Below are positions 1-10,530 of a stretch of DNA of 64,000 nt, one piece after another. The stretch comes from Uranotaenia lowii (taxonomy: Eukaryota > Arthropoda > Insecta > Diptera > Culicidae), in NCBI RefSeq assembly GCF_029784155.1, contig NC_073693.1, positions 289,760,875 through 289,824,874 on the forward strand, read 5' to 3'. A model generated the notes under the pieces. That model saw only the letters and a list, made by a program, of their open reading frames with translations, made no database searches and was not told where the DNA came from. A program made the position numbers and the translations under genes. The first letter of the stretch is position 1. Each line of letters opens with the position of its first letter.

Positions 1-725
1 TTCCAGCTGGATTAACAAACAAAATTATTGATTTTTCATTATTTGATACTTAAAACATCTTATTTTCTTTTCAATTTTTTTTATCCCAAAATTGAGCTGA
101 GAACTTTTGCTAAAAACGTGTGAATGAGAATTAAATGAGGACCCAAATATTGGCTTTGCTTCCTCAGCGTGTAGAATAGGAAAATAAAGAATCAAAACAG
201 GAATCACGAAATTTCAAAAACAGTGAGGCCAGGTAGTGCGTGAATCGACCTATCTAAAACAATCATATCTATCTAAAATTTTATTTCTCGTGAAAAAGTT
301 CTCACAGTAAAGAAGTGTTTAAACTTATTTAGAGCTAATAATTTTCTTGTAAACGATTTTTAAAATCGCTTCTGGGTGCGGCTGCGGCTGGTTCGAAAAA
401 CAATAGCTTCAGGATTCTGATAGTCTCATCTGCTCTATTATGAGTTCCTCGATATTCAGTAAGTCAAGTTCTTAGGAATAAAACAGAACTCAAGCTTCAT
501 GATAAGTCATTTGAAGAGGCGATCGACGATGCAGCTGCTGCCAAACTTGGAGGTATTGGAAAATATTTGCGAGTCTTGAATTACGCAGTTATAATAGAAA
601 GACCCATCATCACTATTCCATTCGGTTTATAGAAGATCAGTAAAATTAGAAACAATATCATGGTTTACATAAGTCAGAAAATTGTGTTCTTAAAAATTAT
701 CGCACTTTTGATGAAATGCCTTCCA
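1..725. other. No gene recognised
   Basis: This stretch is AT-rich with short reading frames only. I see no domain, no splice-bounded exon and no clear terminal inverted repeat. A slightly GC-richer patch at about 370-400 has a GGCTGCGGCTGG-like run that recurs in part near 22795-22810; I cannot say whether that is more than chance. Confidence 0.5.
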
Positions 726-990
726 TCAGGTTCTGCACAGTAGTTTTTGTGCATTTCCTAGGTGCAGCCTTCCAATTTTTCTCGAATTCTTCCATGTTTT
801 GAAAAAAATTGTCTCCTCCTTCCTAAAGATTCTCTTCACAATCGCCCAGTATCGTTCAATCGGTTGGATATCTGTACAATTTGGTGGATTGATGTTTTTC
901 TCGACGAATTGTATGTTAATGTCTGAAAGCCACTGCAGTACAGGCTTGGCGTGATGTGCTGATTTAATGTCTTTGACATAAACCATACAG
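726..990 (-). pseudogene. ITm/mariner transposase C-terminal fragment
   Basis: The minus strand encodes the end of a mariner-type transposase catalytic domain. It includes a tryptophan-rich stretch, an NPPN-like motif and a PIERYWAIVKR motif that carries the third catalytic acidic residue (E). This matches the DD37E-type copies at 4934-7060. The first two catalytic aspartates and the DNA-binding region are missing, and the frame drifts after the RYWAIVKR motif. The fragment abuts the 3' end of the CR1-like element near 990-1005. It is a dead scrap; strand and family are well supported, the exact ends are not. Confidence 0.65.
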
Positions 991-1004
991 GCATATCTTA
1001 ATCT

Positions 1005-3060
1005 AAACAGGAGTTATGTTCTAAGACTAAGATTGCATCTGTCAGCATACGGTGGCAGTCGTACGGCATCATTCCACGGCAGTCGACGAAGTGCAAATCG
1101 TAGGAACTTCTTTTGTACCCTTTCTAGTCTTTCAGTGTGTACTGTTCGATGAGGCGCTCAAACTACCACGGCGTATTCCAGAACGCTGCGCACCAAGGTG
1201 CAGTAAACCGCTTTAAGAAAATATACATCCGCAATCTCAACAGTGTTAATAAAAAAAGCCAAAAATGACAAAGGCCTTTGCGGTTGTGGCGGCTATGTGT
1301 TCTGAAAACTTAGTTTCTGATCAAAAATAACTCCGAGATCTTAAATCGAAGCTACTCGTTCCATTTCTGCTGTGTCCATATTTTGTAGGCAAAATGGAGT
1401 GGAGTTCTAGCTCTGCAGAAAGTTATACATCGGCATTTGCTGGCATTAGCTTCCATCCCATGAGATTTGCACCAGTCCAAAAGTGTCGAGATGTCGGCTT
1501 GAAGTGCTGCACAGGTCATCTTAAGGTCATCTGCGTACATCAATTTAGTTAGAGGATTGCAGTAAACAAGTAAGCCCGTTAACAAAAAGGATAAAGAGTA
1601 GTGGTCCTATGTGGCTGCCTTGGGGAACACCGGAAGCAACGTCAAATGGCTGAGATCTGATTCCTCGTAAATTCACAAATGCTCGTCGGTTTGTCAAGTA
1701 GGAGTAGAGCCATTTTGTAGACCATGACGGAAAGCCGTAGCGCTCTGTTTTCCTGATTGCGATTTCATGTGGAACTTTATCAAATTGCTTTTGAGAAATC
1801 TATGTAAATGGCATCTACATGTTGCTTTTTGCTGATATCAGTACGGAGTGTTGCAGAGTAGTTCCTCAGATTCGAAACCGTTGATCTTTTTTTCATGAAA
1901 CCATGTTTATGTTCGGTTATTATTGGTATTGGTAATTGACACAAACACCTTTGACAAGCAACAGAGAATCGAAATAGGTCTGTAGCTCTCCACGCTATGA
2001 CTGTTTCCCAATTTGTGTATTGGTGTTATAGCGGACGTCTTCCAAATGCTAGGGAAAATACCTTCGTTAAGTGACCGATTGAAGATGATTTGCAGTGGTT
2101 CGGCAAGTGATACCGCAATGCCCAATATAAGACAAGGCGGAATGCCATCTGGATCCTATCTGGACCTGATCCTTTCGACGGATCGATAGTTTTCAGAGCT
2201 GTCAAGACTTCATGCTGGGTTAGAAGCGGCTGAGGAAGGTTGATGTCAAATGCAGGCAATGTTTCGAACTTTTCGTTGGTAGCAGGTGGCTTTTGTGTTG
2301 GCTCTTAAAAAAATCGGCAAAAAGGTTTGCAGACTCACATGCAGTTTCACAGGAGCGTCCGTCAAATGATATTCGCGATGGAAAGCTGCTGGTACGACGT
2401 CGAGACTTGATAAATTTTCAGAAGTCAGAAAGATGGCTTTTCACTTCCTTCTCCATATCGTTGACGTATCTCCTGAAAAGAGTGTTGCGTAACGCTGAGT
2501 AATCAGCTCCCGTTGATGCTAGATCGGCTTTGTTTGCTGCTGTTTAATTCAAGAAGTATCGTTTGCGTATCCTGCGTAGTCTGTTTCTTAAACGACGAAG
2601 GTCGGCGCTCCACCAAGGTTGCTTGTACGACTGATGATGGAAAGGTCGTTTCTTTGGAGTGTGAAGCGCAACTATTCTTAGCAGCTGTTAGTAGAAGATC
2701 GAGACAGCTTCATCGGGATAGAGGCTGCCAATCAGCTGGACCAATCTCTATGGATGCTAGTGCTTCTATTACCAGGCGAATATTACATCTTCTGAAATCG
2801 AGGTCGAGACGATATTCGTCTTCGATTACAGCATTCTCTTCGAAGCAATCAAGTAAAATAACATGCGGTCGGTGATGGCGGTCAGTTGGCAAGTCAGAAT
2901 TCGGGAGATCCACAATCTCGGCTATTTCAGGTCTGTTTGTAAAGACCAAGTCAAGAACTCTACCGTTAGCGTTTGCTCTTGAGCACATTTGAGATAACCC
3001 AGCAGCCCAGCATAACCGAACATCTTCAATTATTTCCGGTCTTTTGATGGTAAATCTATA
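1005..3060 (-). pseudogene. Broken CR1/Jockey-group non-LTR retrotransposon (ORF2)
   Basis: Reading the minus strand from about 3060 down, pieces of one ORF2 appear in order. First is the endonuclease end (about 2988-2710), with an LDLVFTN motif, a D-H-RPH end and a linker. Next is the start of the reverse transcriptase (2259-2026) with an SKGSGPDRI-like motif, then a YRPISILCCLSKVF block (2125-1907). The catalytic YADDLK motif and its WCKSHGM/NASKC follow-on lie at 1585-1352. The C-terminal LERVQKKFLRFALRRLPW block lies at about 1150-1020. The pieces sit in different frames with stops, so the copy is inactive. It is 5'-truncated: nothing of the endonuclease N-terminus or ORF1 is seen above about 3060. 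The motif wording resembles the CR1 clade; Jockey cannot be excluded. Confidence 0.8.
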
Positions 3061-4933
3061 CTTTACCCTATTCTAGATGATTAAATCTAGTGTTGAGGCA
3101 ATATGTCGAAAGGCGGATTTAGTCGATATACAAACAAAATTGTTAAAAAAGAGTTTCCAAAAAATAAACGACATAATATCGGTTTCGTATAAGTTATTCC
3201 AATAGGTAATAAAGAAGGTTTAAATTCAACAGTAGCTTTGTAAAGTTTATTCCATCACCTATTGAGTCGAATTCCATAATATCGGTCTATTGATGGAGAG
3301 CATCACACCGAATATGACGGATGAAAACTATGTTGCAGAGCATAAACAAAACAAAACAAACCAATCTCGGTCCTCGACGGACGAAGACATCCAGCAGCGG
3401 CAGCCAATCCGTCTTCTGGTTTAATGAACTTCTTCTCACTCTCTCGGTTGGGGCATGATTGGAAACAAGCAAAACAACACAAAAAAAACGAGAGTCCAAA
3501 AAAATTGTACCGAACTAGGCTGGGTAGTCTGTCGATTATTGGTTTACGGGGGGAAATGTTTCAAGTGCGATGAAGAAGGGAGTGCTCTCTACTTATATAT
3601 CTCAGATCAAACAGATCGAAGAGTTTTTCCGTTCGTTGACCGAAATGGATCAGTTTGAAGTCATATTAGGGAACCAATAAAAATCCCCGAAGATCAATTC
3701 ATGGATTGAACTACAAGACTTTTTAGGTGAATATTTATTATCTTTCTGTTTGTTTTTTTTTCTAGTCTCAATAAAGAAACAAATTTTGGCAAAGTACCTT
3801 TTTTTTGGAATTTTCAGCATCTAAGGCTTATTCATCTCCCGGCGATGAAGCGATGAAGAGTTTCTTCAACTGCACTGCAGAACACTTCAGATCAAGCTTC
3901 GTTAGCTCAATTGTAGTGTTACATTGATGTATAAAAAAAGAAATAGTGCAAAATATTCTGATTAATTATGGTTACAGTGTTAAACGGTACACATTATGAG
4001 TTTTATCCTATTAGTAGAGTAATCCTTAGCAGATTTAGTATATAAATAGTTCAAAAAATCGTTTAAAATTGTTTAGGTTACTGGAATACTTTATATTGGA
4101 TAGCTGCCATTAGTATTCCAGTTTACTAGTAAAAAAGGTCATTGATCCTGGGCACCTCACTTGCTCACTAACTAACCAACTTATCCCATTGAAATAGATC
4201 TTTCCAATGTATCATCCGCGCTCAACGAAACCTAAAAATGCTGAATCAGTCGGCTCTGTTACTACATGGTGGAGGACACACCGTAACAACAAATACATGC
4301 CCACTAGTTCGGTTTCAAGTTCATTGTACTGCTTGGTTCGCAACTTTGTGGTGCTCCCCTACTTTGCCATCTTTTTCGCCAACCCACAGCCCAGTCTTCT
4401 CGTGTGGTTGTCGTCAACGTTTTTTGCTAATTTTTTTTTATAACTGCTCTCCCACCGTAATGTTTCTGATGAAGGTATTTACTCTTTTTCATCATTAACA
4501 TCGCCATCAGTACCATCATCGTCATTATCTGGTTGACTCCGTGTGGCGGCTGTTGGACCCCTGCCTGTAGTAAGTCGGCGAAAATTCCGGCATGAGCTCC
4601 ATTGATGGGGCAGCCGCCGGCCTACTCAGAAAATACGGGGAGCGAGCGAACGAAACTCGTTCGGTTGCCCCCTTCATCGGGTGGCCTCTACCTACATCAT
4701 TCATAGGGAAACGGAGCAACAGCTCTCGCAATTTTTCTCTTGAATCGTGTTTTGGATTTTCAGAGGCTCATCTTGTTGAGGAACTAGTGATAGATTTTTC
4801 TACCTTTCGTTTTTCGGCATTGGTGAAAGGTATTGAGATAAGCTGATACCTTCTTCAAGGTATAAAATTGTAGAAAATACTTTGATGTTACAGAAGCAGT
4901 TCTTGTTTGCAGATTGTTGATTTCTGAAGATTA
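3061..4933. other. Mostly unique DNA, no recognised gene
   Basis: Short reading frames occur on both strands (for example around 3287-3658 and 4207-4846), but none shows a known domain or convincing splice sites. The segments 3290-3660 and 4200-4850 are less AT-rich than their surroundings and look like single-copy DNA within this window. They could be conserved non-coding sequence or gene fragments; the sequence alone does not decide. Confidence 0.4.
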
Positions 4934-5025
4934 AAGGGTGATACGGTCAAAATTTGGTCAATATCAACTTGACGTATTTCTTTCAATTTTGCATTTAAAA
5001 AACCTGAACACCCCTCATTTTGAAG

Positions 5026-5049
5026 GTGTGTGTGTGTGTGTGTGTGTGT
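5026..5049. repeat. (GT)n microsatellite
   Basis: About 12 GT units lie in the 5' leader of ITmD37E copy 1. The equivalent place in copy 2 (about 6950-6965, other strand) has only a few GT steps, so the run expanded in this copy. Confidence 0.9.
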
Positions 5050-5098
5050 AGAATCTTGCTCCTATTTTGATTTTGGACTTCACTCTTCAGTTGTCAAA

Positions 5099-6143
5099 AT
5101 GTCGTCCAAGGAAGAAGAGCAGCGTATCAAAATTTTGCTCGCGCATCGCGAAAACCCGAGCTACTCGCACGCAAAGCTGGCAAAATCGCTAAAAGTTGCC
5201 AAATCAACCATTACAAATGTAATTAAAGTGTTTGGGGAACGTTTGTCGACAGCCAGGAAGTCTGGATCGGGGGGAAATCGAAAACCGGAAGCCGCTGAGA
5301 CGACAAAGAGAGTTGCCGGTAGTTTCAAGTGAAACCCTAACCTCTCTCTTCGAGATGCCGCAAATAAGCTGAGTGTATCGTCTACAACCGTGCATCGAGC
5401 CAAAAAACGAGCCGGACTATCGACTTACAAGAAGGTAGTGACTTCAAATCGCGATGATAAACAAAATACGACGGCCAAAGCGCGATTCCGGAGGCTGTAC
5501 AGGCTTACGAAGTTTGACTGCGTGGTAATGGACGACAAAACCTACGTCAAAGCCGACTACAAGCAGCTTCCGGGACAGGAGTTTTATACGGCAAAAGGAA
5601 GGGGAAAGGTAGCAGATATTTTCAAGCACATAAAACTGTCAAAGTTCGCGAAGAAATATCTGGTTTAGCAAGCCATCTGTATCTGTGGCTTGAAAAGCAG
5701 CATTTTCATAGCATCCGGGACTGTCAACCAAGAAATTTACGTGAAAGAGTGTTTGAATAAACGTCTGCTGCCTTTCCTGAAGAAACACGGTTGTTTCGTA
5801 CTGTTTTGGCTGGATTTTGCATCTTGCCATTACGGTAAAAAGGCCATGGAATGGTACGCCGCCAACAACGTGCAGGTGGTTCCCAAGGACAAGAACCCCT
5901 CCCAACACGCCAGAGCTCCCAATTGAGAAATACTGGGCTCTTGTCAAGCGGAACCTCAAGAAGACCAAAAAAACTGCTAAGGACGAGCAGCAGTTCAAGG
6001 CAAACTGGTTTTCTGCGGCAAAGAAGGTGGACAAGGTGGCTGTACAAAATCTGATGGCAAGGGTTAAGCGTAAGGCCCGGCAATTCGGATTTGGAAAAGC
6101 GGAAGCCTATCTGAATATTTTTCCTGAATTTTATACTAATTAA
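5099..6143 (+). pseudogene. ITmD37E transposase, inactivated
   Basis: The protein begins MSSKEEEQRIKIL and has an N-terminal helix-turn-helix (roughly residues 15-45) followed by a second HTH-like block (SVSSTTVHRAKKRAG). The catalytic domain shows the first aspartate in CVVMDDKTY, the second in FWLDFASCHYG and the glutamate in PIEKYWALVKR. The second D and the E are separated by 36 residues here; the family norm is 37, and one codon appears lost in the NTPEL-PIE segment. Three lesions break the frame: TGA at 5330-5332 after GSFK, TAG at 5666-5668 where a tryptophan is expected after KYLV, and a single-base frameshift near 5896-5901. Cut-and-paste transposase of the Tc1/mariner superfamily, acting in the nucleus on the element ends. 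Dead copy. Confidence 0.85.
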
Positions 6144-6182
6144 ACTTGAAAAACAAATTTAATTTGATTTTTTTAATTAAAC

Positions 6183-7052
6183 GATTAAGATTCCGGTGAT
6201 CTAGTCCAAATTAGCATGTCTTTCGTTTGACGCCTACCATCAGCAGAACGCCTGTTTGCTTTGAACTGCTTCTTGCTGCTAATAGAATTTGGGGTTTCAG
6301 GTTCTGCTTAACTATCGCCCAATATTTTCCGATTGGGCAAAGTTTTGATGAGTTGGGAGGGTTCCTTGGGCACAACCTGAATGTTGTTAGCGGCATACCA
6401 CTCCAAGGCCTTTTTTTCATAATGGCAGGATTCCTAATCCGGCCAAAACAGCACAGACAAGTCATGTTTCTTCAGAAAAGGCAGCAAACGCTTTTGAAGA
6501 CACTCTTTTACGTAAATTTCCTGGTTGAAGGTCCCGGTTGCAACAAAAACGTAGCTTTTCAAACAACTGGTACTTGCCAAACGAGATAATTCTTAGCAAA
6601 CTTTGATAGTTTAATATGCTTGAAAATGTCTGCCACCTTTCCCCTTCCGGTTGCTGTAAAATACTCTTGTCCCGGAAGCTGTCTGAAGTCTGCGTTGGAG
6701 TGGGTTTCGTCGTCCATTACCACTCAATCAAACTTTGTCAACCATGTCGTATACAGCTTCCGAGAGTTTGTTTTGTCGAAAGGTTTTGCTTTTCATTGCG
6801 ATTAGCAGTCACTACCTTTTTATAAGTTGATAGTCCGAATCGTTTTTAGGCCTCATGCAGGGTTGTAGACTATTCGTAGCTTCTCTTGCTTGGACGCCAT
6901 TTTGAAAACTAAAGACCTAATGTCAAAAGCCAAAAAGAAACATCATTCCCCAAACACACACCTACAAAATGAGGGGTGTTCAGGTTTCTTATATGAATGA
7001 ATTGTCATATCAAGTTAACTGGTCGGTGGTTTACGTTATATTTCACCTTTCC
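6183..7052 (-). pseudogene. ITmD37E-type transposon, copy 2, internally deleted
   Basis: The minus strand carries a second, more diverged copy. From its 5' end near 7050 it has the shared AACCTGAACACCCCTCATTT block (about 6970-6990), an ATG with MASKQEKLRI at about 6903, then a jump to the middle of the protein. The helix-turn-helix region present in copy 1 (about 5140-5390) is missing. Further down are the VVMDDE first-aspartate motif, the block RGKVADIFKHIKLSKFAKNYLV, and a GKYWAIVKQNLK motif in which the catalytic glutamate of PIEKYW is replaced by glycine. Frames shift several times. It lies tail to tail with copy 1, so the outer ends at about 4934 and 7050 are both 5' ends. Confidence 0.8.
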
Positions 7053-8910
7053 AAGCTTTCCCATACTAACCTGTTACACAAAAAGTTTGTTAATAATTTA
7101 CGAATTCAAGCTCAAATATCACTAATCGCTTCGACCAAAAATCAATTTACGAATGCCCTGTACACCCATAGAAGAGGTTGCAAAAATCCAACGCCTATTT
7201 AGCAAACCTCTGTTCCGAAAATTCGCTAAAAAGTGTACTGTACCAAATATGATACGATTGGAAAAGCTCTACTGATATAAACACTCGAGCTCCCAAGAAA
7301 AAGGATGCATGACCACTACATTCAAGCGGAACAAGAAAAACATTTTACGGGATTTTAATCCTATTGAATAATTCATCAAAAAAAAAAAAATATTTTGAGA
7401 ATCGAACTCACTGCAACATCACATCTCGGCTTGACAGTCAGATATCTTACCCAGTCCGATATCTCAGTCGGTTAGCAAACGAAAGTTTATTGTCATATAG
7501 AATTTGCTAATTAAACATACCATTGAGAAGAAAAATGTCACGATAACTTTAAATGATTTTTTTGTGGATTGCATCTGATGGATGATAAAGAATCTTGTGC
7601 GTTTTTTTCCTGTCACTTAAAATGAATGTGTTCATTTCATTTTCACACAGGAGTGTCTTCCGTTTTTCATAGAACTTTTTATGAAAATTATAAGACTCTT
7701 TTAAGATTCTTATGAAAAATTATTTTGGACACAACAAAGCGGTTCATAAGACGTGTATTATTAAATTCAGAATAGGATTTCTTCTAAGTGCACTCAGTAA
7801 AATACTCGTATGTAAGCCATAAGATTCACTATAAACTGGCAGCAAAAGAAAAATAACGATATTCATAAGATTGTCTTATGACTGAAATAAACACTTGAGA
7901 TGAACACCTCATTAAAAGAGAGGGAATCCATCAAAAAATTTCTTTTGAATAGAGAAAACTGATACCAAAAAGGGAATTTGTATTCAAGAATTTGAAGTTT
8001 CATTAGCACTTTATAATCCAGATGAAATTTTCCTTTCCGATCCTTTCTCCCCTTTCTGTTTATCATTCAGCAAGCTAAGGAGTAGGTAGAGAAAATTGAA
8101 AAAAATATGTTTAAGAAAGCTTTTCACATATTCTACACATTCACAAAAAATATTCATAAGTTGTGGCACAAAAATTTGCCATTAGGATTATTATCACGAA
8201 CACTAAAAATGCACTTTTTCTAGTGAAATGTTTCTAATGTCGAAGAAACTTGTGTTTTTTTTGTCTGCCATTTTGAATGAATGTGTTAATTTTATTTTTA
8301 CACTGCTGCTTCTTTTGATTTTCATAAGAACATCTTATGAAAAAAAAAATTCATAAAAAAAGGTTATTTTGGACTCAAAAAAGCGGTTCATAAGGCGTGG
8401 TTTTTCATAAGTGTATAATAAAATTTATTCTGACATTTTTTGTGATTGTCAAAAATATGATGGAAATATTCATAGACTTTGAATTTTCGAAATTTTTGTC
8501 TTCACTTCAATGCACTGACTGACCAAAAGCGAAAAGCCTAATGTTTGGGTTTTTTGTAGTCTGTTTCGGATAGACTTAATGCCGTTTAATGACGGGAAAC
8601 TGCCCTCGACAGGACTCAACTGCAAAAGCGTTTTTATTAAATTTAGGGAAATACAATAATAAATTTGTCACTTACAAATAGTTCCCCTACTAACTTCCGC
8701 TCTACTCGAGTGCCAGGTTACGGTAGCAAACTGCCTAGCGCCTGTTTACAATAATAAATTTAGTAATTTATAAATCTATCCGGCGAGAAGAAACTTACTT
8801 GGCAATAGGACAATTTTATCCAATCAATAAGCCCCAGTGGCTTTGCCGAAAACACGCCTCAACAACGTAAGTTGGCGATTTGCTGGATCTGGAGGATTAT
8901 TTAATTAGTA
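7053..8910. other. AT-rich spacer with dispersed repeat fragments
   Basis: No gene is seen. Two loosely similar blocks at about 7620-7770 and 8275-8400 share the order 'GAATG..GTGTT', long A/T runs, a TTTTGGAC run and 'AGCGGTTCATAAG', so they are diverged copies of one repeat in direct orientation. The palindromic motif CATAAGATTGTCTTATGA occurs at 7865-7882 and again near 10359, so the repeat probably once spanned both sides of the MITE at 8911. The block 8490-8870 is less repetitive and unassigned. Confidence 0.45.
7394..7470 (-). repeat. tRNA-like (SINE head) fragment
   Basis: On the minus strand there is a box-A-like CGGACTGGGTAAG and, about 45 bases later, a box-B-like GAGTTCGATTCTC. 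Cloverleaf acceptor pairing is not seen, so it is a tRNA-derived repeat head rather than a tRNA gene. Similar fragments lie at 20745-20823 and 25826-25906. Confidence 0.4.
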
Positions 8911-9812
8911 GGGGAGAGTGGGGTATCGTGGCCCATGGGGAAACGTGGGCCACTTTTAATATCTCAGATGTGTGTTGAGATAAAAATCTCAAACCAACTG
9001 TCATCGTCGTCGCTTTGCGTGAGCATGTATTCCTATATGTTGTTTACTGAAATACGCATCATATGCTTCTTTTATTTATCAAGCTAAAAAAGTTAGAAAA
9101 ATTTACTTACATAATTAAAAAAACACCGCTAATTTCATCAATGGGGAACCTGAAGTGCATAACAAAAATATGCTCATGCGCTTATGATCTTAGTTTTTTC
9201 ATGATCTTTCACGTGGAAAAGGAATTTTTGATGAAACATCAATAAGTCACACAAACGCAACCAATTTGCAAATCATAGCTTGTGGGGAATCGTGGGCCAC
9301 ACATCTTGAATCACCTATATTTTTATGTTTTTATACACATTCAGAACTTAAAATACGTTTTACCTATCTGTAAAGTTTTCTTATGCCAAATGAAGAGTTA
9401 TGAAAAATATTTTGTCCATCCTGTATAAGAAATTTTGCCAAAACGGGTTTTGGAATCTATGCAATCATACGCAGCTCTCTTTTTTATTTCATCATCTGAA
9501 ATTGCTTTTAAATAACGAAATGAATTAGGAAATCACAGTTTTGGGTCAACTCATAAACTTTGCATGTTATTTGGTCATTTTGGATTTGGTAGCCCACGAT
9601 TCCCCACCATTTTTCAAAATCCAAAAAATATTACTTTTTTTCAAACAGTCAGAATTTGGAGAAAATAACTTATTAAAAAATTTAAAAAAAAATACCTTAT
9701 GATACCTTGAAAATGTAGAAAACCATACCATTTTTTATTTTCATTTTATCTTTTATAATAAAGAAGTTATGGAACAACGAAAAAAAGTGGCCCATGATTC
9801 CCCACTCTCCCA
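8911..9812. mobile_element. MITE with GGGAGAGTGGGG termini
   Basis: The element starts GGGGAGAGTGGGGTATCGTG and ends with the inverse, GATTCCCCACTCTCCC, at about 9800-9811. The perfect inverted part is 12 bases, with more imperfect pairing inward (GTGGCCCATG on both sides). The interior has no transposase and is AT-rich; 'GTGGCC' / 'CGTGGGCC' words recur at 8945, 9290 and 9590. A partial second copy lies at 46750-46890. No clear target duplication is visible. Confidence 0.75.
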
Positions 9813-9814
9813 TG

Positions 9815-10530
9815 TACAATATAATTATAAAAAAGGCAACAACTTACTCAATGAAAGAACTAATCGAGCCTAATTCACTCCGAATATAATATTTTGCCAA
9901 CTTTTAAGCAGTTTTACTGACGCGAGGAAAAATTTTCACGACCGTTACAAAACGCTAACGATTTTCTTCGTTTCTTCTCTTTTGACGTTTATCGCCCTCT
10001 CTCTACACGCTCAAACTAGAAACCCAATCTGTGGGCTATAATCCCACGCAACACCTAAAGTCCGAAGCCGGTAACGGAATTTCAATCAAGTTTTTTTTCC
10101 GTAAATCCGCCAACAACTGACGTATCTGCTGCTTCTGTGGGAGAATTTCAAGTTCTACAACGAGGATAGCGAACAAATAATCTTTTTTAACTTTGTTTTT
10201 TGCATTTTGTTTTTGGTCACGATTTTGAAAAAAAAAAGATGAATAAAAAGTGATAGAATTCAAGATATGTCAATGTCTTGGAAAAAAATCCATATTTTTG
10301 TGACATTTCCTGTTTTTTTAGTACAATTTTATGAAATTTAAAATGATTTCACAAAATCATAAGATTGTCTTATGAAAAACGAAACCTCCTCTTTCAAAAA
10401 GATTTTAATTAAAAAAGTTAATGTCAGTCATAAGTTAATCTTATGAGTTTCATTTACTTTTCTTATGGCGAAATGCGGTTGCAATGCAGTTGCACTGGGA
10501 GGAGGACAACGTCAGTTATTAGAAAGCTTG
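9815..10530. other. Unassigned region with a weak minus-strand reading frame
   Basis: A 75-codon minus-strand frame (10263-10036) has an acceptable codon mix in its last 50 codons (segment ...QIRQLLADLRKKNLIEIPLP...) but no known domain and no flanking splice signals I would trust. The plus strand at 9940-10020 is pyrimidine-rich. It may be a degraded gene piece or chance. Confidence 0.3.

Larger units (their letters stand above)
4934..6180 (+). mobile_element. ITmD37E-type DNA transposon, copy 1
   Basis: The element begins just after a TA with AAGGGTGATACGGTC, the kind of 5' end seen in this family. It carries one transposase gene (5099-6143), then a short AT-rich tail. The expected right terminal inverted repeat is not seen. 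Instead, from about 6180-6210 a second copy runs in the opposite direction. The block AACCTGAACACCCCTCATTT lies between the terminus and the gene and recurs in inverted orientation near 6970-6990, in copy 2. A GT dinucleotide run sits in the 5' untranslated part. Confidence 0.75.

Noticed and set aside
2293..2875. Plus-strand frames of 69 and 120 codons
   Set aside because: Antisense shadows of the CR1-like endonuclease/reverse transcriptase on the minus strand.
3585..3660. TATA box (TTATATATCT) with nearby initiator-like TCAGT
   Set aside because: The spacing from TATA to either TCAG is wrong (about 8 or 57 bases) and no transcript unit follows.
4207..4846. Overlapping frames as a host exon
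   Set aside because: No domain, no good splice signals and competing frames on both strands.
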